From Congeria kusceri (taxonomy: Eukaryota; Mollusca; Bivalvia; Myida; Dreissenidae): a DNA stretch of 64,000 nucleotides. The notes under the pieces are model-generated. The model was not told the origin of the DNA. It worked only from the letters and a program-made list of their open reading frames with translations, and did not search any database. The DNA lies in assembly GCA_027627225.1 (NCBI GenBank), contig CM051025.1, forward strand, positions 58,439,681-58,503,680, written 5' to 3'. The position numbers and the translations under genes are program-made. Shown here one piece after another: positions 29,221 through 39,892 of this stretch (positions within the stretch are counted from its first letter, which is position 1; every line of letters begins with the position of its first letter).

Positions 29221-31003
29221 AAAGCACATTTTTATAATTGTAAAACAAAAAATGTAACCCTAAACTTAGAACCTAAATTAAATGCATTTAGCGATTGCCT
29301 CAAACAATGGCAACATAGGAAACTGACCCTATTTGGAAAAATTACAGTAATTAAAACCTTTGCACTACCAAAATAGGTATATCCTTTTACTGTCTTACCA
29401 AATCCCTCAAAACATATTATTAAAAACGTAACAAAACAGATTTTTAATTTCGTATGGGATGGTAAACCAGATAAAATTAAACGCACTAAAATCATTATGA
29501 ATTATAAACATGGAGGTTTAAAGTTAACAGACATCGAAATGTTTTTAAATTCTATTAAGGGTTGTTGGGTTAAGCGGCTTCTTGCACAAAATAACAGCTC
29601 ATGGAAGTGCATATATTGTTAAAAAATACGGAGGGGAATTGCTTTTTGAGTCAAATTTACGACCACCAGACATTAAACGTATTTGTAAAAATAATGTATT
29701 TTTTGCAAATATACTTAACGGTTGGAACGCGAGTAAAAATTGCTATCAACATGATTTTAGTAAACATATTATATGGAATAATAGTGAGATAAAGATTGAA
29801 AACAAAACTCTGTATTGGAAAGAATGGCATGATAAAGGTATAAAATTTATTGATCAGTTAATTGACTTCCAGATGAATAAATTTTATAGTTTTTCAGATT
29901 TTAAATATATTTACAATGCATCTAACGGCGATTTCTTAAAGTACAATAGTCTAATAAATAATATACCCAAACATTTATTGGAAATTGTAGACGAATGTTT
30001 CTTAACAGGACATAGAAATAAAACATTATTGGATATAATTAAGACATCAAGCCAACCAAATAGAGTTTTGTACAACCTTCAGTTATCAAAAGTATCTAAT
30101 ACAAGTGCAACATCAGAAAATAAATGGCAAGACATTTTGCAAAATAAAGAATTAAATTGGACTAAAATATATACATTAGTACACCAAACATGTACTGACA
30201 CAAGTCTTAGATGCTTTCAATATAAATTTATTATGCGCTTAACCCCAACAAATACATATCTCTATAGATGCAAATTGATACATTCTAACATGTGTGATTT
30301 GTGCAATGAATACTATGAGGATATTGAACACTTGTTTTGGAAATGCTGTGTTTCGCAACACTTATGGAGCAAACTCTCTGATTATTTATACGATAAAGGC
30401 ATTTTAGTATATTTTAACTACGAACTAGTATGTTTCGGTCAGTTAGACAACAATAAAAACGCAACAACGATCAATTTTATTATCTATCTAATGAAATATT
30501 CTATATTCACAATGAAATGTCGGGATCGTAATCCCGACTTCAAAAGTTTTATTTTGATCTTGACATCACGTCTTGATATTGAACACGAAATAGCCCTAAA
30601 AAATGATACACTTGAAAGATTTTATACAAAATATCGAATTTTAATCGACAGTCAGACATGAACCTCACTTTTTATTTCTTTTTTCCTTTTTTTTGTCAGC
30701 ATAATATTCTCTACCTTTTAAAGCACCTCTCTTTTATAGCAAGATTAACTAGTTAGCATATTTTTTTTTAAGATAAAAAGAAAACACATCCGGTAAAACA
30801 CGTCATTATACGTGCATAAACTGTTGCTCTTTTTTCTCCGTTTAAATTTTGGGAAATAATTTACTTGCATATGCTTGCTTTAAGTGTTTTTGAACTCATT
30901 TCTCATGTGTATTCTCAGTGTAAACTGCATGTATATGCATGTGTATGTATAATGTATGTTTTATTGATATTTAATATAAAAAAAAAAAAAAAAAAAAAAA
31001 AAA
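29219..31003 (+). mobile_element. 5'-truncated LINE, poly(A) tail and target-site duplication
   Basis: The L1/Tx1-like coding end starts abruptly at about 29245 and runs to a TGA at 30659-30661. A 3' UTR and an A-run (30979-31002) follow. The sequence aaaaagcacattt lies both before the element (29219-29231) and just after the A-run (about 30998-31010): a target-site duplication made by target-primed reverse transcription. Confidence 0.85.
29245..30661 (+). pseudogene. LINE ORF2 C-terminal fragment (reverse transcriptase tail and zinc knuckle), frameshifted
   Basis: The first frame reads LKQWQHRKLTLFGKITVIKT, then FVWDGKPDKIKRTKIIMNYK and HGGLKL, typical of the region just after the reverse transcriptase domain in L1/Tx1-like LINEs. 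It has an in-frame stop near 29369. At about 29615 the coding frame shifts. The second frame stays open to 30661 and carries YIVKKYGGELLFESNLRPPD, then a CDLCNEYYEDIEHLFWKC motif (C-x2-C-x8-H-x4-C, zf-RVT). Endonuclease and reverse-transcriptase core are absent, so it is dead on arrival. Confidence 0.85.
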
Positions 31004-31009
31004 GCACAT

Positions 31010-31480
31010 TTGATACTGACTTGGGAAAGATCTATACCCCGTCTCCCACTTCCGAGATCATTCCTGTCGGCCCCCTTAGCTACCCCACCCAAACATGGGC
31101 CACTCCTACGTGCCAAAAACTGGCTTCATTGAACTACTGCCATCCATCGCTTAAACTACCTAGCCTTTCGATCGACCAACACCTCTCCCAATACTGGCCG
31201 CTGCCTTAGAGCTACCATAGCTCTTTAATTCATTTTTTTCTTCTAAAAGAACAACCCAAAGTTGATTTGGTATGAACAGCATCTGAATCGTGGAATAGTA
31301 TAATGGATCCTTCATGATTTACAGATGATTTTGTGTATTATTATGCAGTTACAAAGAAATGCATTATCTTAAATTTGGGATTCTTACTTTTATAAAACTG
31401 AACTTTTAAAAATATTTCTCGTACTAAAATCACAATTACCAGGGTTTGCTTAATTGAAACAAATTTTGACCTAGCCTCTT
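31010..31480. other. Intergenic, unassigned
   Basis: A more GC-rich patch (31020-31210) follows the LINE. I recognise nothing in it. Confidence 0.4.
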
Positions 31481-33120
31481 CGCCAAATCGAGGCAGTGGA
31501 CATCAAAACACTAGGCACAGGGTTGGCACGAATCACCCGTCCCCGGGTTTTACCGGTTTTTAACGCCCCGGTCAATACCCTGAAAGTGGGCTATACTGGG
31601 GAATACTGGGCAATAGTATTTTTTCTTCCGTCAATATGCAGTTTTAATTGTTTTTATACATCTAAATACTATGTTAAATTATATTATAAAGAAAATGACT
31701 TATTTTTTATTTTGCAGATTCAATATATGAATGTTTACAGTATTGTTTTGTAGCAGCACATATCCACTGGTTCATTCGTCGCTTATCATGAAATATTTTC
31801 TATGTTGTTTGTGAAATGATTTCGCTTGATAAATTGAAATATGTTTACATTTATCAATCCTTGCTGACTCGGTTAACCTCGACAGCTATCGTGCATGTAT
31901 TGATTTTAAGTGATGCAAGTGGTACGAATGAATTAACTGAAGCGTGAAAGTGAATGCATATCGATAAGGTGATAACATGCGACTGATTATATGACCCAAG
32001 GCAATTAGATTGGCATTTTAATTGGTTTTTCTTTAATCGTTTATACCCGCAATTAATAGAATAGTGCAATGTTTGTATCAGATTAAGGATGAGATCAAAC
32101 GATAATTAGAAATCAAAACAAAAGTATGCGGTGTTTTCAACACGTTGATGTTCATGCCTAAACAGGGACCTATAAAAACATATAGGTCCCTGGATCAAAT
32201 AAGCAAAAGTCCATAATTAAATAGTTTGTTACGACAATTGGTATGAAATGTTGAATTTGAAAATGAAAATTCACTTGTCAAAATGGCCAATTCAGACGTA
32301 AATTCTCCTTGTAAAAAACGTTCGGTAGATTCTGATGAAGTCTCATCTCCATCTTACATGCTCAAACTTCGAAATTCTCCAGTGAACAGAAAATTTAAAG
32401 ACTGTTGGAAGTTGGAATTCTTTTAGTATATGATCATAATATATATAGAATTGCTGATAATTGATGTCTTCTGTATATTTTCAGTTACCTTTCCAGTGTA
32501 CCTTGCCTTGCCTAATGTGTGCCATTGTATTTAAATGTGTATATTTATGTATTAATATGTATCATATTTATAAGTAAAATAGTAACATTTATGCATTGTT
32601 AAATGTCTACTTTAAAAACAAATATTGATGATGTTATTACACATATTAATAGTGCATTGCTAAAATATTTCTTGTTGCAACCATTATGCTCCATGGACAT
32701 ATTTTCCTCCATTTCTATATGAAATATGCTGTTTTATTACTTATTAAATTGATTAAAGAGATATATGGTGTTTTGTTTATTTATTGTATTCTTCATTAGG
32801 AATAATTATTAATGCAATACAGTAAGAGTGAAAATATAAGTTATAATTATATATAGTATAGTTATGTATAGTATGCCACCTTTTGGTCTATTATATTTAT
32901 TCAAGGGGTCCAGTTTGTTTTTTGAGTAATTGCATCTGTCAATTCAATCACTATTTGTGTTTGTTTAAGGGGGTGTATAGTCCGACAGCAACCTCTGAGA
33001 CACGTAAGATCAGCACAGTCCATTTTATAGGGGTATCAATGTAATTGCTATTTCTACTGTCAGATTAATTTGCCATTCATTTCAAGTATTGTATTCATAT
33101 AAACATAAACAGACAACTAA
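31480..33120. other. Intergenic, AT-rich, one hairpin
   Basis: Apart from a 12-bp-stem hairpin at 32163-32192 and a GC-rich patch at 31505-31610 I see nothing to annotate. Confidence 0.45.
32163..32192. repeat. Perfect short hairpin
   Basis: The stem cagggacctata pairs with tataggtccctg around the loop aaaaca. Confidence 0.8.
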
Positions 33121-33127
33121 AAGCAAA

Positions 33128-33200
33128 AGAAGAATGGTCTAGCGTTATGCGCTGCAGATTTAGATGACAGCACAGCGGGTTCAAATCTGGTCTGAAACAT
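33128..33200 (+). repeat. tRNA-like unit (SINE head)
   Basis: Box A-like tggtctagcg and box B-like ggttcaaatct stand at tRNA-like spacing. The stems are poor, so it is not a functional tRNA. Confidence 0.5.
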
Positions 33201-33459
33201 TTTAGTAAAACTTGATTTTTAATTGCAATTTATTAAGTGATATTTGTTTCTAATGTATTCTGGGTTTGTATTTCTATTTTTTTCACATTTATAAGTTACA
33301 TGACAACAATAACAATGACAAAATCAAAAACAATCACGCTATTCACTTGCTGCGACGGTCTCAGCATCATCAGCAACTTCTTTACTGCCTGTGTCTGTCT
33401 CAGACTGAGAGTCATCAAATATACCAGTATATAATACCTTTGTACATTGGAAAAAAAGT

Positions 33460-33536
33460 TTCACCTGCAGGACTCGAACTCATTACCGTTGGTTAAAAAG
33501 AAACGTGCAGCGCTCTTACCCTCTGAGCCATTAATT
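33460..33536 (-). repeat. tRNA-like unit facing the one at 33128
   Basis: On the minus strand it has tggctcagagggtaagagcg and agttcgagtcc with a long middle. It points toward the plus-strand unit about 260 bp away. Confidence 0.5.
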
Positions 33537-33559
33537 CGTATCGATAGTATGGCATACAT

Positions 33560-34335
33560 ACGAATACAATTATTCACTGTACCTGTGCAGTGAGTTATCA
33601 ACTTATTGCAGTTACCACTTGTTTATATGATTTACCTATTTACGGGAGAAACCATTAATCTAGAACATGGTCATGTCTCAATTCGCACTGTTTATCTATA
33701 CATATTATTGTGGGTGGGTCATAATTGATATCACAATATTGTGTCATTAATTAATGTACAGCATGGGGCTGCAAGAGGGTCTTTTGCAACATGACATCAT
33801 CTTTATATATAAAAATATGTTAGAATTGTCAAATTTCTCTTATACATTTCCTCTTTTTCTTTCATAAGCATAATTTTGTTACATATGCAACTATATACTG
33901 AGAAAAATATAATGAAAGTGAATAAATACCTGCCCGGGCCGTTCAATACTATAAAACACAGGTTTTAGGCCTACCCTGTCTAGGCTGCATTTTTTATTAA
34001 TTAATTGTCAATTAAACATGCCATAGTATTCAGATTCATTTCAAAGCCTAGCTTTTTCAGCCTTGAAATTCTGTTATGACTGCTATTGTTTCAAAAACAT
34101 TTTTTGATTTCATTAATTGTTTTCGGATGCGAAAAAATAAATTGTTATCAATTACACTACATGCAAGCCGAAAAACTGACCTTTGTTATTAAATACTTTG
34201 AATATGCAGGTCCTAATCGACATTAAATACAGTCATGTAACTCAATGTAAAAAGCATGTTTGGCTACAAAAGCGTGTGAAAATAATGACGCCATACACAA
34301 GGTCACAAAGGCCTCATGAAATATGTGTGTGTACT
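33560..34335. other. Intergenic, nothing seen
   Basis: AT-rich without recognised repeats or genes. Confidence 0.45.
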
Positions 34336-34647
34336 GGTCTAGGGAAAGATCTAGAGCAGAACAGCAGGGTGCTGCACCCTGCTCCTTTTAGGTTCCCCCC
34401 TGCTGCCCCTCTGGCCTGATCAATACAGATATGTTGAATATCTTTAGAAAATCCAACATATTTTTGCAAATATTCATCTACAAATTAATAAACAATGCTT
34501 AAAAAGCATAATCAGAAGCATTAGACTCATAAAAACTCTGGATTTAGCAAATTATTTGAAAATGACAACAAAGTGGTCCGGTTTTCCCCCCTGCTCCTTT
34601 TAAGCAGCACCCTGTACCTTTTTAGATCCTAGATCTTCCCTATGGTC
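34336..34647. mobile_element. MITE with long inverted ends
   Basis: The left end ggtctagggaaagatctaga and the right end, reversed, gaccatagggaagatctagg match. Both continue into cagggtgctgc and a ctgctccttttaag-like block. About 312 bp, non-coding. Confidence 0.72.
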
Positions 34648-34659
34648 GCATGCTTAACT

Positions 34660-36030
34660 GCAGTGTTAATGTGGATAACATCAATTTGTGTTTTAAAATT
34701 AGGTTCTATCTTACAATATTAGTTTCCATATTTTCTATTGTCAATTTGTGAAATAGGTAAGGAAATTACTGGGATAAAATAAAATAGTAAATATAATAAT
34801 GAAATGTTTTAAAATGTTTAGATGGCAAGCGCTAGTATTTGTTGTCAAACACTGTTTTCATTGTTAGTTAGGTATAAAATCCGCCATAACAATTGCTGTA
34901 TATGATTGGCTAATGAGATAGATGTAGGTGGGACTACACTGTTCAGTTACTTGTCAATCACACTGTTGCAAGTGAAACCCTTCACAATCACACTGTTGGA
35001 AGTAAAACACTTATGGATCAATAGGCCTTTTGTTTATGGCCCTTCGGTATAATTAGGGATAACGGGTGGTCGCTTTGAAAATAAAGGTTAGTCAGCGTTT
35101 TTAAGCATGTTGGCAAATGACTAACTGCTTTGTAGGGCCGACAAGCACAACAGGCCTGCCGGAAACCCTGCTGTATAAACCTGTACCTATTATGAACTTT
35201 CCCTACTAAACATAGTGACCTGATGTGTCATTGTTAACAAGATTGTTACTCCAATTGTGATGCATGAACAAGATAATGAAAGGAAGTTGTTTTTAATAAG
35301 ATTTAGGAAAATAACTACACCCAACTTACACTAAAGTATAAATTACGGAAATAAAGTTTTCAACAAAATGAGATGCCCAGTACTTCGGGTATGCCATTAA
35401 TTAACAAATGCAAACAAATACTAAATACTTACACTAGCTGTTACAGCAATTAATTAACTCAACAGTTTCACTGAAATTGACATTTTCGCGAAATTTAGCC
35501 TCGATCCAATATTAGCAACAGATTTGTTTCATGAAATCCGCAAATTAAGGTTACATACCACTCTGTATTACAGTTGTCTGCATGCGTGTTTTGTAATTTT
35601 TCAAGATAATATCTGGGCGCATAGTAAATGCAATCTAGAAGATTTAAAATTGTTACAATCACGGTTCTACTATAAGTGGCCTTCATCAGCAACAGGTTGA
35701 GTGTGAAACTATTGTATCTGTTTGAGATAGTTTTTTCACTCAACCCTCACAAAGTGCATGCTGTTGTGCCAGTTTGATCAAGATATCTCTAGAAAGTAGC
35801 TTCACATAAAAGCATTGGAGAGCAATAACTATTCTGTAAATCAATAGTTAACTAAAGAAGCATTGCGCCTTTTGTATGAATGTAACCGTAGCCGTACATT
35901 TTACACCTATTTAATTTAGCTTGATAGTGTGGAAAGCCTGAAGCTTATGGTAAATGTTGAGTCCGATTCCTGGGAAGAACCAGTACTTGGTGTCTTTGGA
36001 GAAAGATCATTCAAACGCTCCCCGAGTAAC
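34660..36030. other. Intergenic, mostly featureless
   Basis: Only the SINE-like body at about 35950-36030 stands out. Confidence 0.4.
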
Positions 36031-36360
36031 CCTGGCCGGTATTCACAAAGCTTCTAACGGAAATCTTAGCATACATTGTATTAAGCAAACAATTTAGATA
36101 ATATTTTCCACGTGATATCCAATGATTTATGTTTACAAAATGGTAAAATCTTAAACATCTAAGCCATATTTACTAGTCTGAAAAACTTTTATGTAAACCG
36201 TCCTAGACATGCAACAGCCAGAGACTTAAGAAATGTTATTAATTTAAGAAAGTCACTTAAAGTTTTCCCTAAGGAGCTTTGTGAATACGGGCCCTAAATC
36301 GAACTCACGACCACCTTGATTGCAAACAGGCACTACATACATAACACCACTTCGATGAAA
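35950..36360 (-). mobile_element. SINE-like unit split by a MITE
   Basis: On the minus strand a tRNA-like head (box B gtgagttcgatt near 36300) precedes a MITE at 36034-36293. A body containing ccaagtactggttcttccca follows on the far side. The order suggests the MITE landed in an older SINE. Confidence 0.4.
36034..36293. mobile_element. MITE with GGCCGGTATTCACAAAGC ends
   Basis: The left end ggccggtattcacaaagctt and the right end, reversed, gggcccgtattcacaaagct are inverted copies. About 260 bp. A decayed single end of the same kind may be at 590-625. Confidence 0.78.
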
Positions 36361-37530
36361 CCGTTAAACATGAAAAACACCAACATGTTTGTCTATTTGC
36401 ACATTTATTACTTAGTTAACAACAACTTGTATAACAAATATAATATTGCACTTACATCATCTAATATCATGGCATGTTTAACTCTTTTATGACAAAAAAT
36501 TACAATTTACAGTATATTAATAAATAATGCAATAAATTAGCCTGGGATAAAGCCTCGAACATGGAATGTACATGTATTTACAAACATTGGAATAATAATC
36601 AGGTTCACATTTTACTATTAATAAAATTTATGTTTATAATTTATGTTCATAGTTATCTCTATCAAGTATAATAGAACCCATCTAATAAATATCAGCAATA
36701 ACTGATTAATGATTACTATTATCATAAACAAAATTTAAGTTTGTTTTTGTTTTTTTCAACAGGGTGGTCCATTCTAGTAATTGTTTGTCAGACTAAAATG
36801 ACAACTTTTCATCTCCATAGGAATAAATCATGGAATAAAATCTAAACAAGTTTAACAATAAGTGTAACATGCTATAACAGCCTGTGTCGTGGGCTAAATG
36901 ACATTAGATTTAATTTGTTCTGTATAAACATATGGACTGTTGTTAGTTTCAATTCTCATAACAAATACAACGCTGATAACCAATCCTCATAGTAACCGAT
37001 ATCAAACATCACGTTGATGGCTACATTATACTTCTTTAGAAGTGCTGAAAGTCTTTACAATCTCAATGCACAATCTCAATAATTTCGTTCAAAACTGGAA
37101 TGCCAGAAATAAAAGAAAAAACAAGTAATGATAACAATAACATGATGGCAGAAAAAATATGAACACAGACACATCCTTACAATATAAATCAGTACGTTTT
37201 ATAAATAACATGTGAAGTGATAAATACAGTAATGAACTTTATTGAAATGCTATCAGAGTACTGAAATACTGCATGAGACTTGTAGACAAAAAAATTTAAA
37301 AAGACACAATATGAAAATCCTTACACTTGAAACATTGAAGGCAGTGAATTCCTTGGCAAAACATAGGGAAAAACATAAACTGCAGTAAACCTATTCAGTA
37401 AACCTATGTACAAAGCATACTGAAAAATAAAGTTTACATAGGTACCAACTCATAATTAATGTGTGACATCAAAAAGGCAATCGGTACCCCTTGATTTAAC
37501 TAGCTGCTGGGTAGGCAACCGGCCATATCA
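36300..37530. other. Intergenic, AT-rich, nothing seen
   Basis: Apart from the edge of the split SINE I see no gene or clear repeat. Confidence 0.45.
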
Positions 37531-37533
37531 GAA

Positions 37534-37608
37534 CTCGCCCTGTGTAGGACTCGAACCTTCGACCTCCCGCTCCGTAGGCGAACGCCCTAACCACTAGGCC
37601 ACGGAGAC
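37534..37608 (-). repeat. tRNA-Arg(ACG)-like pseudogene or SINE head
   Basis: 75 nt that fold as a near cloverleaf: D arm, anticodon stem ttcgc/gcggg with loop ctacgga (anticodon ACG), T loop ttcgagt. Boxes A (tggcctagtgg) and B (ggttcgagtcc) are good. The acceptor stem pairs for only about four of seven positions, so a working tRNA is unlikely. Confidence 0.6.
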
Positions 37609-37619
37609 GGTTAATATGT

Positions 37620-38710
37620 AGTTCCTTTATTCTTATACGACAGAGACACAATTTTTTTGTCTGGCCTCATTCAATCTAATTCATTCAAACATCCAGCTAT
37701 CCGGGTATGTTAGTCCGAGATACAGATATATTAGTCACAAAATCACAACGTATGAGGCATGTTCATTATGTTAATGTGGGGAAACAGAAATTGCCAATCC
37801 ATGGGTCCGTGCCAGAACAAACCTGATTTGGGGCGATAGTACTTGACCGGTACAAAGATCATCGTAAGATATTTTCTTTATGTGACTACTTAGATTTTTG
37901 AAGCAAAATTTGAGGTAAAAAAACTGGAAACAATTTACAGCTGTTGTTTGTTAATGTCTATTGATGTTATTTTTACCAAATTTTGTCCATGTTTTGTCCA
38001 TGTTTTGTTGTTGTTGTTGTTCTGGAATATTGTACTAAATTTTCTTTCAAAAAAAACATAATCAGTGTAAATTAAGATACGCATACATAATTACCTTGTG
38101 CGTGAAGCGCATATTAATCCAAATATTAAAAAACGTCGTGCATACATGTGTAAACTGTTCAAGACCTTCTGCATTGAGCATTATTTACTGTGGTAATTGC
38201 TTAATGTTGTATAGTTACCAAAGAGGTGTGAGTAATACACACAAAGGTGTAAAGTTTTCAGTAGAAGGAAACGTGACAGGTTAAATAAATTTCAAGTTGC
38301 TTTATAACGACGCGTTCACTGAAGTCAAATCCAAATCGCCTATCTTAATTTTACTGTTCATGTGATGTAAATACAAAATATATACAGAATTAAAAAGCAC
38401 CTATACATTTTGTACTCAGGAAAATCCTTGTTATGCAAGAAAAGCGCGCGAAAATTATGCTGGCATGCACAGTGTCACATCATCGGCATGGACAGCGTGG
38501 GTGTATTGATTGCCATTTAAAAACTTTGTAGTGCATATAACTGTGAGATCTTTATTTACATAAAAATGTCGAAGCGCATAACATCAAAATAAGTTACCTG
38601 TATGGTGAACATATGCAGTTAACATTTCCTCTTAATAGCAGAATAGCAGAATAGCAGAATAGATAACGTAATTGTCGTTCAGATATGTCAGTATTGATCT
38701 ACGACATACA
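37620..38710. other. Intergenic, nothing seen
   Basis: AT-rich; a short tgttgttgttgtt run is at about 38005-38020. Confidence 0.45.
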
Positions 38711-38712
38711 GT

Positions 38713-39008
38713 TACTAGCAATTAGCGACAGCGGGTTATATGACCACCATCCCGCGAAAGCGTGATAATCCACCGCTGTTTGGTTATCATTACTGTTCCT
38801 ATTTGACACGCAGCTAGCGGGCATTGTTGTCATAGGGACCAATTAAGGGATTAGCGATAAGAAGTAAGATGTTGGCCCAATGCAACTTTCTTTGCACACT
38901 GACATCGATTTTTGTGATTGACAGGGACAAAATGCATCTGAACGAGACGCCGGGACAAAACTCGCAAAAGCGGGACAGTCTTGGCGAGACCAGGACGTAT
39001 GGCAAGCC
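38713..39008. mobile_element. Second, inverted copy of the GTCCCGG element end
   Basis: It matches 8478-8770 in the opposite orientation, including tgacatcgatttttgtgatt and the tagcgggcattgttgtcata block. It is truncated. Confidence 0.78.
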
Positions 39009-39359
39009 GCATGTATACTGAAAATGACTGTTACCATGTATAAGGCGCACCAAATTTTCATAGCCGAATTTTAGGGTAAAATTGTGCGCGTAATACATGG
39101 TCTTTTATGGCGTGTTTTCGTACCCGTCAATTATCGTACCACATAAAATAATTAAATGATTCGCACATCGTAATAATAAGCCCCAACTGCCTGCTGTTTT
39201 ATGAAAGTTTCAATTCGAAAAGATTGGTCTTTGTGACAAAATTACCCCCTAACAACACAATTAGAATGTTTTATAAACCCCACACAACACAATTATAATT
39301 GAAAAAATACCCCTAACCAACACAATTTTATCCCCTCTATCAGCCTCCACCCACCGATT

Positions 39360-39365
39360 TTTATT
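39360..39365 (-). terminator. Candidate poly(A) signal of SNX25
   Basis: AATAAA on the minus strand, 277 nt after the SNX25 stop codon. AT-rich DNA makes chance matches common, so this is only a candidate. Confidence 0.3.
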
Positions 39366-39474
39366 ACATCGGCGTTCGCCAACCCATCACCTTTTTTCCT
39401 GGAACAGCCCTTATTGCACATGTTGAGAAAAACAATGGCATTAAAAACACTGAATTCCAAAACACAGTCTAACA

Positions 39475-39625
39475 ATACTAAAATTACATTATATATAAAA
39501 ATAACAATAATATTAATAAACATCATCAACATCATCATCATCATCAACACCATTATCCTCCTATTCCTCCTCCTCTCACATCTCATCATTACCACCACCA
39601 CTCCATTATCATCATCATCCTCGTC
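39475..39625. repeat. CAT/ATC microsatellite in the SNX25 3' UTR
   Basis: Imperfect trinucleotide run (atcatcatcatcatcaac, catcatcatcc) that ends about 17 bp before the SNX25 stop codon region. Open frames through it are not genes. Confidence 0.85.
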
Positions 39626-39641
39626 ATCACAAGAATATTTC

Positions 39642-39892
39642 TCATGCTTTAAAGTTCAGCTCCTCGATCTGAGCCTGATACTCGCCCCCACTGATCACGA
39701 GAGCATCACTACCGTTGGAGATGGTGTCTGCTGCTGAGGGCGACTGCTGAAGCTCGGGGATCATTAGCTTCATCACGAGGAGTAGAAGTTCGTAGAACAG
39801 GTGCTTGTTCAGTTTCACGTCTTGGAGGACTTCAAACATCTTGATTGTCCCTCGTCTGGCATTTTCCTCCCCCACCAGAGTTTTAACGGCAT
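39642..39892 (-). CDS. SNX25: SNX25 exon 21 (stop codon)
   Basis: 251 nt, acceptor gctttcag. Encodes DAVKTLVGEENARRGTIKMF, then EVLQDVKLNKHLFYELLLLV and on to a tail ending EELNFKA and TGA. It matches the vertebrate C-terminus (QNARHGIIKIF, NKHLLY) with a longer polar tail. A CAT/ATC microsatellite follows at once in the 3' UTR. Confidence 0.95.

Noticed and set aside
28794..29495. Minus-strand open frames around 29 kb
   Set aside because: They lie antisense in the nested transposon, the array end and the LINE, with no family match.
31020..31210. GC-rich patch as a possible FRY first exon
   Set aside because: No frame matches the known FRY N-terminus and no start or donor of the right phase could be supported.
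37534..37608. Functional tRNA-Arg(ACG)
   Set aside because: The acceptor stem does not pair over three of seven positions, so a pseudogene or SINE head is more likely.
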